Positions 25,823 through 34,369 of a stretch of 55,430 bases of DNA are shown here, piece after piece; within the stretch, counting starts at the first letter, position 1, and each line of letters starts with the position of its first letter. This DNA is from Caballeronia glathei (GTDB taxonomy: Bacteria > Pseudomonadota > Gammaproteobacteria > Burkholderiales > Burkholderiaceae). The translations under genes and the position numbers were made by a program. A model generated the notes under the pieces. It did no database searches. It saw only the letters and a program-made list of their open reading frames with translations, and was not told the DNA's origin. The stretch spans positions 1-55,430 of the forward strand of contig NZ_JFHC01000056.1 of NCBI RefSeq assembly GCF_000698595.1, read 5' to 3'.

Positions 25823-26839
25823 TCAAACGGATGCCGGCGGAGCCACGGAAGCCCGCTTCACGAGTTCCACCGGGAGACGGATTTCGGTTTCGGCCGCTTC
25901 GCCCTGCGAAGCGGCCAGCATGAGTTCGACGGCGCGCGCGCCCATTTCGGCGATCGGCTGGCGGATCGCGGTCAACGGCGGATTGAACAGATGCAGCGGG
26001 CCTGCATCGTCGAACACGATCAGTGACAGACGGCCCGGCACCTCGACGCCCGCGCGATGAAGCGCATCCAGCAGGCCGATCACGATCTCGCCGCTCGACA
26101 CGAACACCGCTGTCGGCGTACGCGCGAGGCTCAGCAGCGCTCGCGCCGCATCTTCGCCATGCGCCGCCGAATAAGGTCCGTACAACTCGAATACGACCTC
26201 CGCACCGGCTTGCGCAGCCGCATCGCGCAGGCCCGCGAAGCGATCGCGCGTGCTGGCGAGCTCCGACGGGCCGCCGATGAACGCAATGCGCCGGTGGCCA
26301 TATTCAGTGAGATGCTGCCCCGCCAGCCAGCCGCCGTGATAGTTGTCGTAGAGCACTTTCGAGCTCCGCACGCCGGGAATGTCTTCGTCGATCAGCACGA
26401 GACCGCGGGTGTCGTTCAACGCCTGCGCCAGTTCGCTCGTGTGGTAATGCGCGCTCACGAACAGCAGGCCGCTTACCTGATTGCGCCGCATTCTCGTCAC
26501 GTATTGCAGTTCGCGGCTTGCGCTGTTGGAAGTCGTGCTCAGCAGCACGCCAAGTCCCTTCGCTTCAGCCGCCTCCTCGACAGCCGCCGCAAGCAGTGCA
26601 AAAAACGGATTGGCGATGGTCGGTATGACAAGACCGATCGTGTCGGATCGACCGCGGCTCAGGCTACGAGCATGCAGGTTAGGCACGTAGCCGAGTTGGC
26701 GGATCGCCGTGTCGATCCGCTGCGCGGTATCGGCGGGCAGCACGAGATCGGCATTCAGGTAGCGCGAGACGGTCGTCATCGAAACGCCCGCCGTGCGCGC
26801 GACATCCTTCAAACCCGGTATGAAACGGCGTTGCGTCAC
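25823..26839 (-). CDS. LacI-family transcriptional repressor
   Basis: A 338-residue regulator. The N-terminal headpiece GLKDVARTAGVSMTTVSRYLN and hinge region ARSLSRGRSDTIGLVIP precede a periplasmic-binding-type sensor domain (about residues 60-330). The start is GTG with GAGG upstream. It is the first gene of the operon, and a perfect operator lies 50 bases upstream, overlapping the predicted transcription start. So it most likely represses its own operon and is released by the imported sugar or a derivative. Confidence 0.93.
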   Translation of the reverse strand: MTQRRFIPGLKDVARTAGVSMTTVSRYLNADLVLPADTAQRIDTAIRQLGYVPNLHARSLSRGRSDTIGLVIPTIANPFFALLAAAVEEAAEAKGLGVLLSTTSNSASRELQYVTRMRRNQVSGLLFVSAHYHTSELAQALNDTRGLVLIDEDIPGVRSSKVLYDNYHGGWLAGQHLTEYGHRRIAFIGGPSELASTRDRFAGLRDAAAQAGAEVVFELYGPYSAAHGEDAARALLSLARTPTAVFVSSGEIVIGLLDALHRAGVEVPGRLSLIVFDDAGPLHLFNPPLTAIRQPIAEMGARAVELMLAASQGEAAETEIRLPVELVKRASVAPPASV

Positions 26840-26888
26840 TTGTGCCTCGCAAAAAGTCCGTCGATTTCGCTGTTGCAGCGCTTCGGCT

Positions 26889-26904
26889 TGTAAAGCGCTT
26901 TACA
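26889..26904. promoter_or_regulatory. LacI-family operator O1
   Basis: TGTAAAGCGCTTTACA is a perfect 16-bp palindrome with the central CG of LacI/PurR-family operators. It sits just downstream of the predicted -10 box of the operon, so bound repressor would block initiation. Confidence 0.8.
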
Positions 26905-26906
26905 GG

Positions 26907-26935
26907 ATTTGAAGCGGCCATATCTCGCGTGTCAA
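26907..26935 (-). promoter_or_regulatory. Sigma-70 promoter of the seven-gene operon
   Basis: Read on the minus strand, a consensus -35 TTGACA (26935-26930) is followed after exactly 17 bases by TCAAAT (26912-26907), a weak -10. Start would be near 26900, within operator O1. Confidence 0.6.
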
Positions 26936-27101
26936 GCACTTCCAAAAAATTTTCAGGCTATCGTCTGCTGCGTAAGATTTGCAGTCCGCGTTGCAAAAAT
27001 GCCTATAAACATGCACTAAAATGGTTCATCGGTCTCCGATGCGTTTTGGGGCATCCATTTTTTGATTCGTCGACAGGCTTGGCCGATTTGTCAGTTTTTT
27101 C

Positions 27102-27117
27102 TGTAAAACGCTTTACT
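27102..27117. promoter_or_regulatory. LacI-family operator O2
   Basis: TGTAAAACGCTTTACT matches O1 at 14 of 16 bases and keeps the central CG. The two centres are 213 bases apart, a distance that allows repressor-mediated looping. O2 also lies 5' of the decayed dehydrogenase gene on the plus strand, so it may once have controlled that gene. Confidence 0.7.
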
Positions 27118-27325
27118 TCGGTGCACGGCGAACGCTTCGAATGTGGGTGCCGCCGTCCGTTTGCGATGGAGGGTCCCGACCCGTGTTGCGACAGGCCCAT
27201 CGGCGTCGATGAGGGTATTGGGTCTCCTGCGGGCCGCCGCGACGGGTGCGACGCCGATGCACGAACACATCCGGATCGGTGCGAACCCGGCGAACACACC
27301 AACTTGCCCTGCAAAAGGGAATCGA

Positions 27326-27632
27326 ATGAAGACAAAGCTGCTGTTCGCAGGACCGTCGGCGGGACAGCCGATCGAACGACTCGCTCTGGCCGTTGCGGCG
27401 TGCTCGTGTTCCTGCGCGGCCACGCCGATGACGGCACGCGATACGACATCAGCGATCCGATGGCCGCGCGTCTGACGGCGAATGTTCCCGCCTCGTTGAA
27501 ATGATGCTGGCGATCACGGAGGTGTTTCCGCCAAAGCGGGCAAATCGTGACGCGTTCCGGCGGCCGCTGCTGGGCGCTATCAGGCTGCTTCAGCGCGGTG
27601 CACGGGAAGCCATTGCATTGCAGCGAAGCTGA
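27326..27632 (+). pseudogene. Decayed C-terminal part of a mannitol/polyol dehydrogenase
   Basis: Three consecutive frames together read like the C-terminus of long-chain mannitol or arabinitol dehydrogenases. Frame one (27326-27397) gives GQPIERLALAVAA. Frame two (27400-27501) gives FLRGHADDGTRYDISDPMAA. Frame three (27504-27632) gives MLAITEVF, then AFRRPLLGAIRLLQRGAREA and a stop. Two frameshifts and no visible N-terminal half make it a pseudogene. It faces away from the LacI operon across the two operators, as expected for a former divergent partner. The family call rests on the pattern, not on a search. Confidence 0.68.
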
Positions 27633-27655
27633 AGCGGCGTCCTGCGGCAGGGCAA

Positions 27656-27687
27656 GGCGCCGTCAGCGTGTGAGCCCTGACGACGCC
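27656..27687 (-). terminator. Hairpin downstream of katG
   Basis: GGCG-C-CGTCAG pairs with CTGACG-A-CGCC around a 10-base loop, giving ten pairs with one mismatch, 15 bases after the katG stop on the minus strand. No T run is evident. Confidence 0.5.
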
Positions 27688-27701
27688 TCGCGACGACTCG
27701 C

Positions 27702-29963
27702 TCAGACGAGATCGAACCGGTCCAGGTTCATCACCTTGACCCAGGCTGCGACAAAGTCGCGGACGAACTTCTCCTGCACATCCTCGCTTGCGTAGACTTC
27801 GCACAAGGCCCGCAGCTGGGCATGCGAACCGAAGATCAGATCGACACGGGTGCCGGTCCACTTTTTCTCGCCCGTCTTGCGGTCACGCCCCTCGAACAGG
27901 TCCCGTGCCGATGAAACCGACTGCCATTCCGTACCCATGTCGAGCAGGTTTCGGAAGAAGTCGTTGGTGAGCGTTTCCGGCCGGTCGGTGAAGACACCGT
28001 GCGCATTCTTCCCGGCATGCACGTTCAGGGCGCGCAAGCCGCCGATCAGCACCGTCATCTCGGGTGCGCTCAGCGTCAGCAACTGCGCCTTGTCGATCAG
28101 CAAAACTTCGGCCGGAACGCGGAACCTGTCTTTCAGGAAGTTGCGGAAGCCGTCGGCGAGCGGTTCCAGCATCGCGACGGATTGCACATCGGTCTGGGCC
28201 TGCGAGGCGTCCATGCGGCCCGGCGAGAAAGGCACCGTTACCTTGCTGCCGGCCTTCTGTGCCGCCTGCTCGATGGCCGCGCCGCCGGCCAGCACGATCA
28301 GGTCGGCGAGCGAGATCTTCTTGCCTCCGGACTGTGCACCGTTGAATTCGCCCTGGATGCCTTCGAGCACCTTCAGCACCTTCCCGAGCTGCTCGGGCTC
28401 GTTGGCCGCCCAGTCCTTCTGCGGCGCAAGGCGGATGCGCGCGCCGTTGGCACCGCCGCGCTTGTCCGAGCCCCGGAAGGTGGACGCCGACGCCCAGGCA
28501 GTCGATACCAGCTCGGGAATCGACAGCCCCGACGCCAGGACCTTTTGCTTGAGCGAGGCGATGTCCTTGTCATCGAACAGTGGATGAGCGGCCGCCGGGA
28601 TCGGGTCCTGCCAGAGCAGTTCCTCGGCGGGCACTTCCGGGCCGAGATAGCGGGCCCGCGGTCCCATATCGCGGTGCGTCAGCTTGAACCATGCGCGGGC
28701 GAAGGCGTCGGCGAACTCGTCGGGGTTCTCCCAGAAGCGCCGCGCGATCTTCTCGTAGGCCGGGTCGAGGCGAAGCGACAGATCGGTGGTGAGCATCGTC
28801 GGCCTGAGCTTCTTCGAGGGATCGTGAGCATGCGGGATGGTTTCAGGGGAGTCCCTGGCGACCCATTGATTGGCGCCAGCGGGACTCTTCGTCAGTTCCC
28901 ATTCGTGACCGAACAGGTTCTCGAAGAAACCCACGCCCCACTTCGTCGGCGTTGCGGTCCAGGTGACCTCCAGGCCGCTCGTGATCGTGTCGGCGCCCTT
29001 GCCGGTGCCGAAGCTGTTTTTCCAGCCGAGGCCCATGTTCTCGAGGTCGGCGGACTCGGGTTCGGGGCCCACGTTGTCGGACGGACCGGCGCCATGCGTC
29101 TTGCCGAACGTGTGGCCGCCGGCGATCAGCGCGACGGTTTCCTCGTCGTTCATGGCCATGCGCGCGAAGGTCTCGCGGATATCGTGGGCCGCCGCGACCG
29201 GGTCCGGATTGCCGTCAGGGCCTTCCGGGTTGACATAGATGAGCCCCATCTGCACGGCGCCCAGCGGCCGTTCCAGGTTGCGCCCGCCGTCGGTGCGGCT
29301 TCTCTCTTCACCGTGCATCTCTTCGTCGGCCACGATCACGCCCTGGTCGTCCTCGTTGCCGGCGCCGCCCTTGCCATAGCGGACGTCACCGCCGAGCCAC
29401 GTCTTCTCGTTGCCCCAATACACGTCCAGATCCGGCTCCCACGTGTCCTCGCGGCCGCCGCCGAAACCGAAGGTTCTGAAACCCATGGTCTCGAGCGCGA
29501 CGTTGCCGCTGAGGATCAACAGGTCGGCCCAGGAAATCTTCTGGCCGTACTTCTGCTTGATCGGCCAGAGGAGGCGCCGGGCCTTGTCGAGGCTCACGTT
29601 GTCCGGCCAGCTGTTGAGCGGCGCGAAACGCTGCTGGCCGCGCCCGGCGCCACCGCGGCCGTCGCCGATGCGGTACGTGCCGGCACTGTGCCAGGCCATG
29701 CGGATGAAAAGCGGACCATAGTGGCCGAAGTCCGCGGGCCACCATTCCTGCGAATGGGTCATCAATTCCCCGAGGTCCTTCTTCAATGCAGCAAAGTCGA
29801 GGCTCCTGAACGCCTCGGCGTAGTTGAAGCCCGGGTCCATCGGATCGGACTTGCTGGAGTGCTGGCTGAGGAGGTCCAGCCGCAGTTGCTTGGGCCACCA
29901 GTCGTAATTCGTCGTACCGCCGCCAGCGGCATGCGTGAACGGGCACTTTGCATCGGTTGACAT
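27702..29963 (-). CDS. katG: Catalase-peroxidase
   Basis: A 753-residue bifunctional haem enzyme that removes hydrogen peroxide. The distal triad is Arg88, Trp91 and His92 in RMAWHSAGTY. The proximal His is in LIAGGHTFGKTHGAGP. The Tyr and Met of the Met-Tyr-Trp adduct are visible in LIYVNPEGPDG and FARMAMNDEE. The C-terminal half is the usual degenerate second peroxidase domain. No signal peptide is seen, so it is cytoplasmic. AAGGAG lies upstream of the ATG. It is a single-gene unit; two OxyR-like dyads lie about 220-285 bases upstream. Confidence 0.97.
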   Translation of the reverse strand: MSTDAKCPFTHAAGGGTTNYDWWPKQLRLDLLSQHSSKSDPMDPGFNYAEAFRSLDFAALKKDLGELMTHSQEWWPADFGHYGPLFIRMAWHSAGTYRIGDGRGGAGRGQQRFAPLNSWPDNVSLDKARRLLWPIKQKYGQKISWADLLILSGNVALETMGFRTFGFGGGREDTWEPDLDVYWGNEKTWLGGDVRYGKGGAGNEDDQGVIVADEEMHGEERSRTDGGRNLERPLGAVQMGLIYVNPEGPDGNPDPVAAAHDIRETFARMAMNDEETVALIAGGHTFGKTHGAGPSDNVGPEPESADLENMGLGWKNSFGTGKGADTITSGLEVTWTATPTKWGVGFFENLFGHEWELTKSPAGANQWVARDSPETIPHAHDPSKKLRPTMLTTDLSLRLDPAYEKIARRFWENPDEFADAFARAWFKLTHRDMGPRARYLGPEVPAEELLWQDPIPAAAHPLFDDKDIASLKQKVLASGLSIPELVSTAWASASTFRGSDKRGGANGARIRLAPQKDWAANEPEQLGKVLKVLEGIQGEFNGAQSGGKKISLADLIVLAGGAAIEQAAQKAGSKVTVPFSPGRMDASQAQTDVQSVAMLEPLADGFRNFLKDRFRVPAEVLLIDKAQLLTLSAPEMTVLIGGLRALNVHAGKNAHGVFTDRPETLTNDFFRNLLDMGTEWQSVSSARDLFEGRDRKTGEKKWTGTRVDLIFGSHAQLRALCEVYASEDVQEKFVRDFVAAWVKVMNLDRFDLV

Positions 29964-30185
29964 ACGTTGTCTCCTTGAGAAGACGTATTCACGATCGCTC
30001 GACAGGGGCGCCAGCTTTTAACGGTGCATCGACGATCGCACGTCCTCGGCTCTGGCACGGCGCAATGATTGCCGGGCATGGCTCACGGCCACGCGATCGG
30101 GCACCACACGCGCCGCCGGTCATCCTCCAACTAAAATATATGCATGAGAGACAAGCAACAGAATTAGTTTCGTGCAATGCCGTTG

Positions 30186-30200
30186 ATAGCTCAGTGCTAT
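30186..30200. promoter_or_regulatory. OxyR/LysR-type dyad 1 (ATAG-N7-CTAT)
   Basis: ATAGCTCAGTGCTAT is a perfect ATAGC-N5-GCTAT inverted repeat matching the OxyR half-element ATAG-N7-CTAT and the general LysR rule T-N11-A. It lies upstream of katG. Confidence 0.5.
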
Positions 30201-30206
30201 TGCGCG

Positions 30207-30225
30207 GCACGCCTTGCTGGCGTGC
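30207..30225. repeat. Inverted repeat between the two dyads
   Basis: GCACGCC and GGCGTGC form a perfect 7-bp stem with a TTGCT loop, lying between the two ATAG-N7-CTAT dyads. Confidence 0.5.
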
Positions 30226-30233
30226 GAGACGGG

Positions 30234-30248
30234 ATAGCAAGGAGCTAT
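30234..30248. promoter_or_regulatory. OxyR/LysR-type dyad 2 (ATAG-N7-CTAT)
   Basis: ATAGCAAGGAGCTAT repeats the ATAGC-N5-GCTAT design of dyad 1, with identical half-sites, 48 bases centre to centre. Confidence 0.5.
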
Positions 30249-30471
30249 CCGCGTCATTAACGGAAGCGATTGGAACCTGCTGAAATCGCCATCTACTTTA
30301 CAAGTAGGGAAGCCCTGCTGGGGCGATGCTCGACGATCGAGCGTGTGCGTGCGCGTCGGGCCTTGCAACCGGTTCCTGACACGTCCCCCGCATTGGCTTC
30401 CTGGCGCAGCGGCGTATTCCCGGACATTGCCTCGTCGATTCACAGGAGGGGCATTATCGGAGGGTTTGCGG

Positions 30472-30822
30472 ATGATCAAGGTGGTCGGCAAGCTCCTCAC
30501 CGTTTTCGAACGGGATGGTGAGACGGTCGTGCGCGCGCTCGAGCGTTCGGAGTACCCTTCGGAGATCAAGGGCATCCTGCGCTCCCCGCACTTCGGCATG
30601 TGCAATGTGTGGTGCGTGCTCGATCCGGGCAACGTCGCCGGGGCGACATTCGGATGCCAGAGCGACGACTGCGCCGACGAGTGCGTCCTGACAAAGCATG
30701 TAATCGGCACGAGAACCTATTGGGCCTGCCGGTGCGCCGCCAGACCTTCTCCCAGGAACATCATCCCGTTGAACCGGCGATCTGACCGGTCACCGCCGCA
30801 TTGCGTCGAGTTGCGCTACTGA
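30472..30822 (+). CDS. Hypothetical small Cys-rich protein
   Basis: A 116-residue protein of no family I recognise. It starts MIKVVGKLLTVFERDGETVV, and eight Cys follow in pairs and clusters (CNVWC, CQSDDCADEC, CRC). That pattern suggests metal binding or disulfides. There is no signal peptide, which favours metal binding in the cytoplasm. GGAGGG lies upstream. The frame is open 43 codons further upstream, but those residues look non-coding. It is convergent with the GMC oxidoreductase gene. Confidence 0.5.
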   Translation: MIKVVGKLLTVFERDGETVVRALERSEYPSEIKGILRSPHFGMCNVWCVLDPGNVAGATFGCQSDDCADECVLTKHVIGTRTYWACRCAARPSPRNIIPLNRRSDRSPPHCVELRY

Positions 30823-30979
30823 AAGGCAACGCCACCCTCAGCGAAGCGAAAGAATGGCCGAAGTGCTTCCTACACGCGACGGTCGCGAGCCGCCTCGGCC
30901 AACGATCTTCAGCCCTGGCTGGTTGCCCGCACCTGCTCGGTGCCGGGAGCGAACCACCGCTCTCGGCGCCGGTAATCAA

Positions 30980-32671
30980 CTACCCCGCAAACACGTCTCG
31001 CGTGGGCGCATGCGTGCGCTGCCGCGTCTCCCATCCCTCCGCCATGCCCACGTCGGCGTCGGACGGAGGCAGCATGGAAACCGCGCGGACCAGATCCGAT
31101 GCACGCTCGGCGAGCATGATGGTCGGTGCGTTCAGGTTGCCGTTGGGCTCGGTCGGGAACACCGATGAATCGATCACCCGCAAGCCCTCGATGCCGTGCA
31201 CCCGCAGCTCGGAATCCACCACCGCCATGCCGTCTTCCCCCATGCGGCACGACCCGCACGGATGCATCGTGCTTTCCAGGTTCGCCCTGACGAAGGCGTC
31301 GATCTGCTCGTCCGTTTGAACGTCCGGGCCGGGAGCGAGTTCGGCATCGCGGAAGCGATCCATCGCCGGTTGCCCGATGATCTCCCGGGTCAGACGCACG
31401 CAGCGTCGAAATCCCTCGCGGTCCTCTTCGCGATCGAGGTAATTGAAGCGGATCTCGGGATGCGTATAGGGATCGGCCGACACCGATCGCACGTAACCCC
31501 GGCTCTTCGGCTTGTTCGGCCCGGTCAGCACCATGAAACCGTGCCCCTTGAGCGGCTTGTCACCGTCATAGCGCATCGCGGCGGGCAAGAAGTGGAATTG
31601 AATGTCCGGCCAGCGCAAACCCGCTTCGGAGCGAATGAATCCGCCCGCCTCGAAATGGTTGCTGGCGCCCAGACCGTCCTTGAACAAGAGCCAGCGCAGG
31701 CCGATCATGAATTTGCTGAACGGGTCCATTTTCGCGTTGAGCGTGACGGGTTGCTTGCACGCATACTGAATGTAGATTTCCGCGTGATCCTGCAGGTTCT
31801 CGCCGACCCCGGGCAGGTCATGCCTGACCTCGATGCCCGCCTGGCGCAGCACGTCGGCCGGCCCGATTCCGGAGCGTTGCAGCAAGTGCGGCGAGCCGAT
31901 CGGGCCCGAGGCGATCAACACCTCAGAACGACACCGCGCGACATGCGTGCGTCCGCCCTGGTCGTATTCCACCCCGACGGCGCGCTTGCCCTCGAGAATC
32001 ACGCGGCGTGTCATCGCATTCGTCACCACGGTGAGATTGGGCCGCTTCATCGCGGGCCGCAAATAAGCATTGGCAGTGGACCAGCGCACGCCATCCTTGA
32101 CAGTCATGTGCATCGCACCGAAGCCTTCCTGCATGTGGCCGTTGCAGTCCTCCGTCTTGATGTATCCCGCCTCTGCCCCGGCTTCGATCCACGCACCGTA
32201 GAGCGGATTCTCCATGTTGTTGCCGTTGTTGGTGCAGAGCGGCCCCTCCGCGCCCCGGTAATCATCGCCGCCGAACTTATAGGTCTCCGCGCGCCGGAAA
32301 TAGGGCAAACAGTTGCGATAGCCCCAGCCGCGCGCGCCCAGCTCCTCCCATTCATCGAAGTCGCAGGCGTGTCCGCGAATGTAGACGAGGCCGTTGATCG
32401 ACGACGATCCGCCCAGCACCTTGCCCCGCGGGCAATGCAGCTGGCGTCCGTTCAGATGGGCCTCGGGCGCGGTCTGGTAGCGCCAGTTGAACTTTGACGT
32501 ATTCATCGGCATCGAAAACGCGCTCGGCATCTGAATGATGACGCTGCGGTCGCTGCCGCCGTACTCCAGCACCAGAACGCGGACTGCCGGGTCCTCGGTG
32601 AGCCGGTTGGCCAATACGCAGCCGGCCGATCCGGCGCCCACAATGATGTAATCGAATTGATCGGTAGCCAT
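30980..32671 (-). CDS. GMC-family FAD-dependent alcohol dehydrogenase (choline dehydrogenase-like)
   Basis: A 563-residue flavoenzyme. The FAD-binding motif IIVGAGSAGCVLANRL lies at about residues 9-24, GMC signature 1 region is GKVLGGSSSINGLVYIRG near 85-100, and ASGPIGSPHLLQRSGIG is signature 2. The catalytic His is in STMHPCGSCRMG, and NGNLNAPTIMLAERASDLVR closes the domain. The tail extends about 30 residues past the usual end. It oxidises a primary alcohol to an aldehyde. It precedes no gene on its strand but follows the NCS1 permease by 43 bases, so permease and oxidoreductase form one transcript. Confidence 0.9.
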   Translation of the reverse strand: MATDQFDYIIVGAGSAGCVLANRLTEDPAVRVLVLEYGGSDRSVIIQMPSAFSMPMNTSKFNWRYQTAPEAHLNGRQLHCPRGKVLGGSSSINGLVYIRGHACDFDEWEELGARGWGYRNCLPYFRRAETYKFGGDDYRGAEGPLCTNNGNNMENPLYGAWIEAGAEAGYIKTEDCNGHMQEGFGAMHMTVKDGVRWSTANAYLRPAMKRPNLTVVTNAMTRRVILEGKRAVGVEYDQGGRTHVARCRSEVLIASGPIGSPHLLQRSGIGPADVLRQAGIEVRHDLPGVGENLQDHAEIYIQYACKQPVTLNAKMDPFSKFMIGLRWLLFKDGLGASNHFEAGGFIRSEAGLRWPDIQFHFLPAAMRYDGDKPLKGHGFMVLTGPNKPKSRGYVRSVSADPYTHPEIRFNYLDREEDREGFRRCVRLTREIIGQPAMDRFRDAELAPGPDVQTDEQIDAFVRANLESTMHPCGSCRMGEDGMAVVDSELRVHGIEGLRVIDSSVFPTEPNGNLNAPTIMLAERASDLVRAVSMLPPSDADVGMAEGWETRQRTHAPTRDVFAG

Positions 32672-32714
32672 GATATTTACCTGTTTCCTGGATCGTGACG
32701 AACTTGCCTGTCGT

Positions 32715-34241
32715 TCAGCAGCGACCCTTGTCGCCGGTCGTGTACTGCGGGGTTTTCTTCTCGATATGAGCGATCACCGATTCCTCGTACTTCAGATCGA
32801 GTGAGCGCGACAACGCGTAATACGCAATGCCCGAGACGAACAGACCGACCAGCCAGGCCAGATCGACGCTGCCCATCGAACGGGCAAGCGGGCCGACGTA
32901 CACTTCGTTGGCGCCGTCGAGGACGCAGAAGAACGGAATCATCGCGACAAAGCCGATTGCATACGCGATCAGACCGCGCGCGCCCCACTTCCCGTACAGG
33001 TTGCCGTGAGGCATGAAGAAGTGCGGAATGGCATAGCGGCCCCTGCGGACGAAGAAGTAGTCCGTCAGATTGACAGCGGTCCAGGGCACCAGAAAATACA
33101 GCATGATGACGAGGTAAATATTCAGGACGGAGAGGCCCTTGCCCGAGGTATAGATGCTGAGCGCCACGCCAAGCTGAAGGACGACCACGAAGAGAATCGC
33201 CAGAATGCGCGCCTTTGGCGTCGGCCTGACTTTCCGGAACGAATCCAGTGCCGTGATGGCCGTCAGTTTGGCGCTATAGATGTTCATCGCGATCACGGGC
33301 AGAAATGCGAGGATCGTGACACCCACCACGACGCTTCCCATGCCGGGCACCATGTCGCTACCCACCTGATTCAAGGCGACCAGCACATCGGTCGCGTGCA
33401 GATGGTCCGCGAGCCAGCCGCCAATCGCGATCATCCACGCGCCCGACAGCGATGCGCCAAGGAACACCGCCGCGATCAGCTTGCCGCTCGGCGTGTTTTT
33501 CGGCAGATAGCGCGAGTAGTCGGATACATAGGGCGCATAGGCGATGTTGTAGCTGGCGGCCGCCGCGAATTGCGCAATGAATGCGGTCCAGTTGAAGCCG
33601 AGCGGCGCTGCCGGCGTAGCACCCGGCGCAACGGCGGCGAGCGGCACGTCATGCACCCAGTGCATCAGGACAGCCACCGTGACGAGGCCGTAAAGGGGAA
33701 GCGACAGGTACAACGCCCATTTGAAACTGCGGTGCATCCAGTCGTGGCCGAGAATCGCGAGAATCGAAGCCGGCACGGTGACTGCCAGTGCCACTTTGAA
33801 CGGGTCCCAGTTGAACAGTGACTTGAGACCCTGCATCATCAGCACGAGGTTGACGATATTGAATCCCGCGAACACGAATAGCGTCGCCAGCAAGACCACG
33901 ATGACCCCGCGATAGCCGAACTGCGCTCTCGACTGAATCATCTGCGGCAGGCCGAGATGGGGGCCCTGCGATCCGTGGAAAGCCATGAACAGGGTGCCGA
34001 ACATGATGCCCAGCGTGCCGGCTATCGTGGTCCACAGGGCGCTCAGACCAATGCTGGGACCGACAAAGCCGATGGTCATCGTGAAGAACGTGAAGTTCCC
34101 CAGAAACCAGAACGGACCCTGTCTGGATAGCCTGTCTGTTCGTTCGTTATCGGGAATGAAATCGATCGAATGACCTTCGATTGCGCCGTGCTCGACCCCG
34201 GCTACGGCGCACGTAACTGTTTCGTCTGTTGCTTGCATCAT
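32715..34241 (-). CDS. NCS1-family permease (cytosine/purine type)
   Basis: A 508-residue inner-membrane symporter with about 12 helices. Segments such as FWFLGNFTFFTMTIGFVGPS, GPHLGLPQMIQSRAQFGYRG, APYVSDYSRYLPKNTPSGK and PWTAVNLTDYFFVRRGRY match the cytosine, allantoin and purine permease family. NCS1 members also carry hydantoins and related nitrogenous compounds. The co-transcribed oxidoreductase and the nearby aldehyde dehydrogenase and ureohydrolase suggest an amino or guanidino alcohol as cargo, but this is inference. Confidence 0.9.
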   Translation of the reverse strand: MMQATDETVTCAVAGVEHGAIEGHSIDFIPDNERTDRLSRQGPFWFLGNFTFFTMTIGFVGPSIGLSALWTTIAGTLGIMFGTLFMAFHGSQGPHLGLPQMIQSRAQFGYRGVIVVLLATLFVFAGFNIVNLVLMMQGLKSLFNWDPFKVALAVTVPASILAILGHDWMHRSFKWALYLSLPLYGLVTVAVLMHWVHDVPLAAVAPGATPAAPLGFNWTAFIAQFAAAASYNIAYAPYVSDYSRYLPKNTPSGKLIAAVFLGASLSGAWMIAIGGWLADHLHATDVLVALNQVGSDMVPGMGSVVVGVTILAFLPVIAMNIYSAKLTAITALDSFRKVRPTPKARILAILFVVVLQLGVALSIYTSGKGLSVLNIYLVIMLYFLVPWTAVNLTDYFFVRRGRYAIPHFFMPHGNLYGKWGARGLIAYAIGFVAMIPFFCVLDGANEVYVGPLARSMGSVDLAWLVGLFVSGIAYYALSRSLDLKYEESVIAHIEKKTPQYTTGDKGRC

Positions 34242-34369
34242 GTACCCCTGGCTGCAATAAGAGGTTGATGGAATAAGGCTCGACCCGGCATGCGTGGGGA
34301 CCGCAACGCGGCCTCGTCACGCGGCGCCTGGCCCACGTTCGTCGAGAACGCCGTCAGCGGTCCGGCAAT

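Noticed and set aside
26842..27504. A 220-codon plus-strand frame across the LacI control region
   Set aside because: Its first two thirds cover the promoter and operators and have no coding character; only the last 35 codons match a family, as part of the dehydrogenase remnant.
27999..29960. A 653-codon open frame on the plus strand
   Set aside because: Antisense of katG, whose catalytic residues are all present on the other strand.
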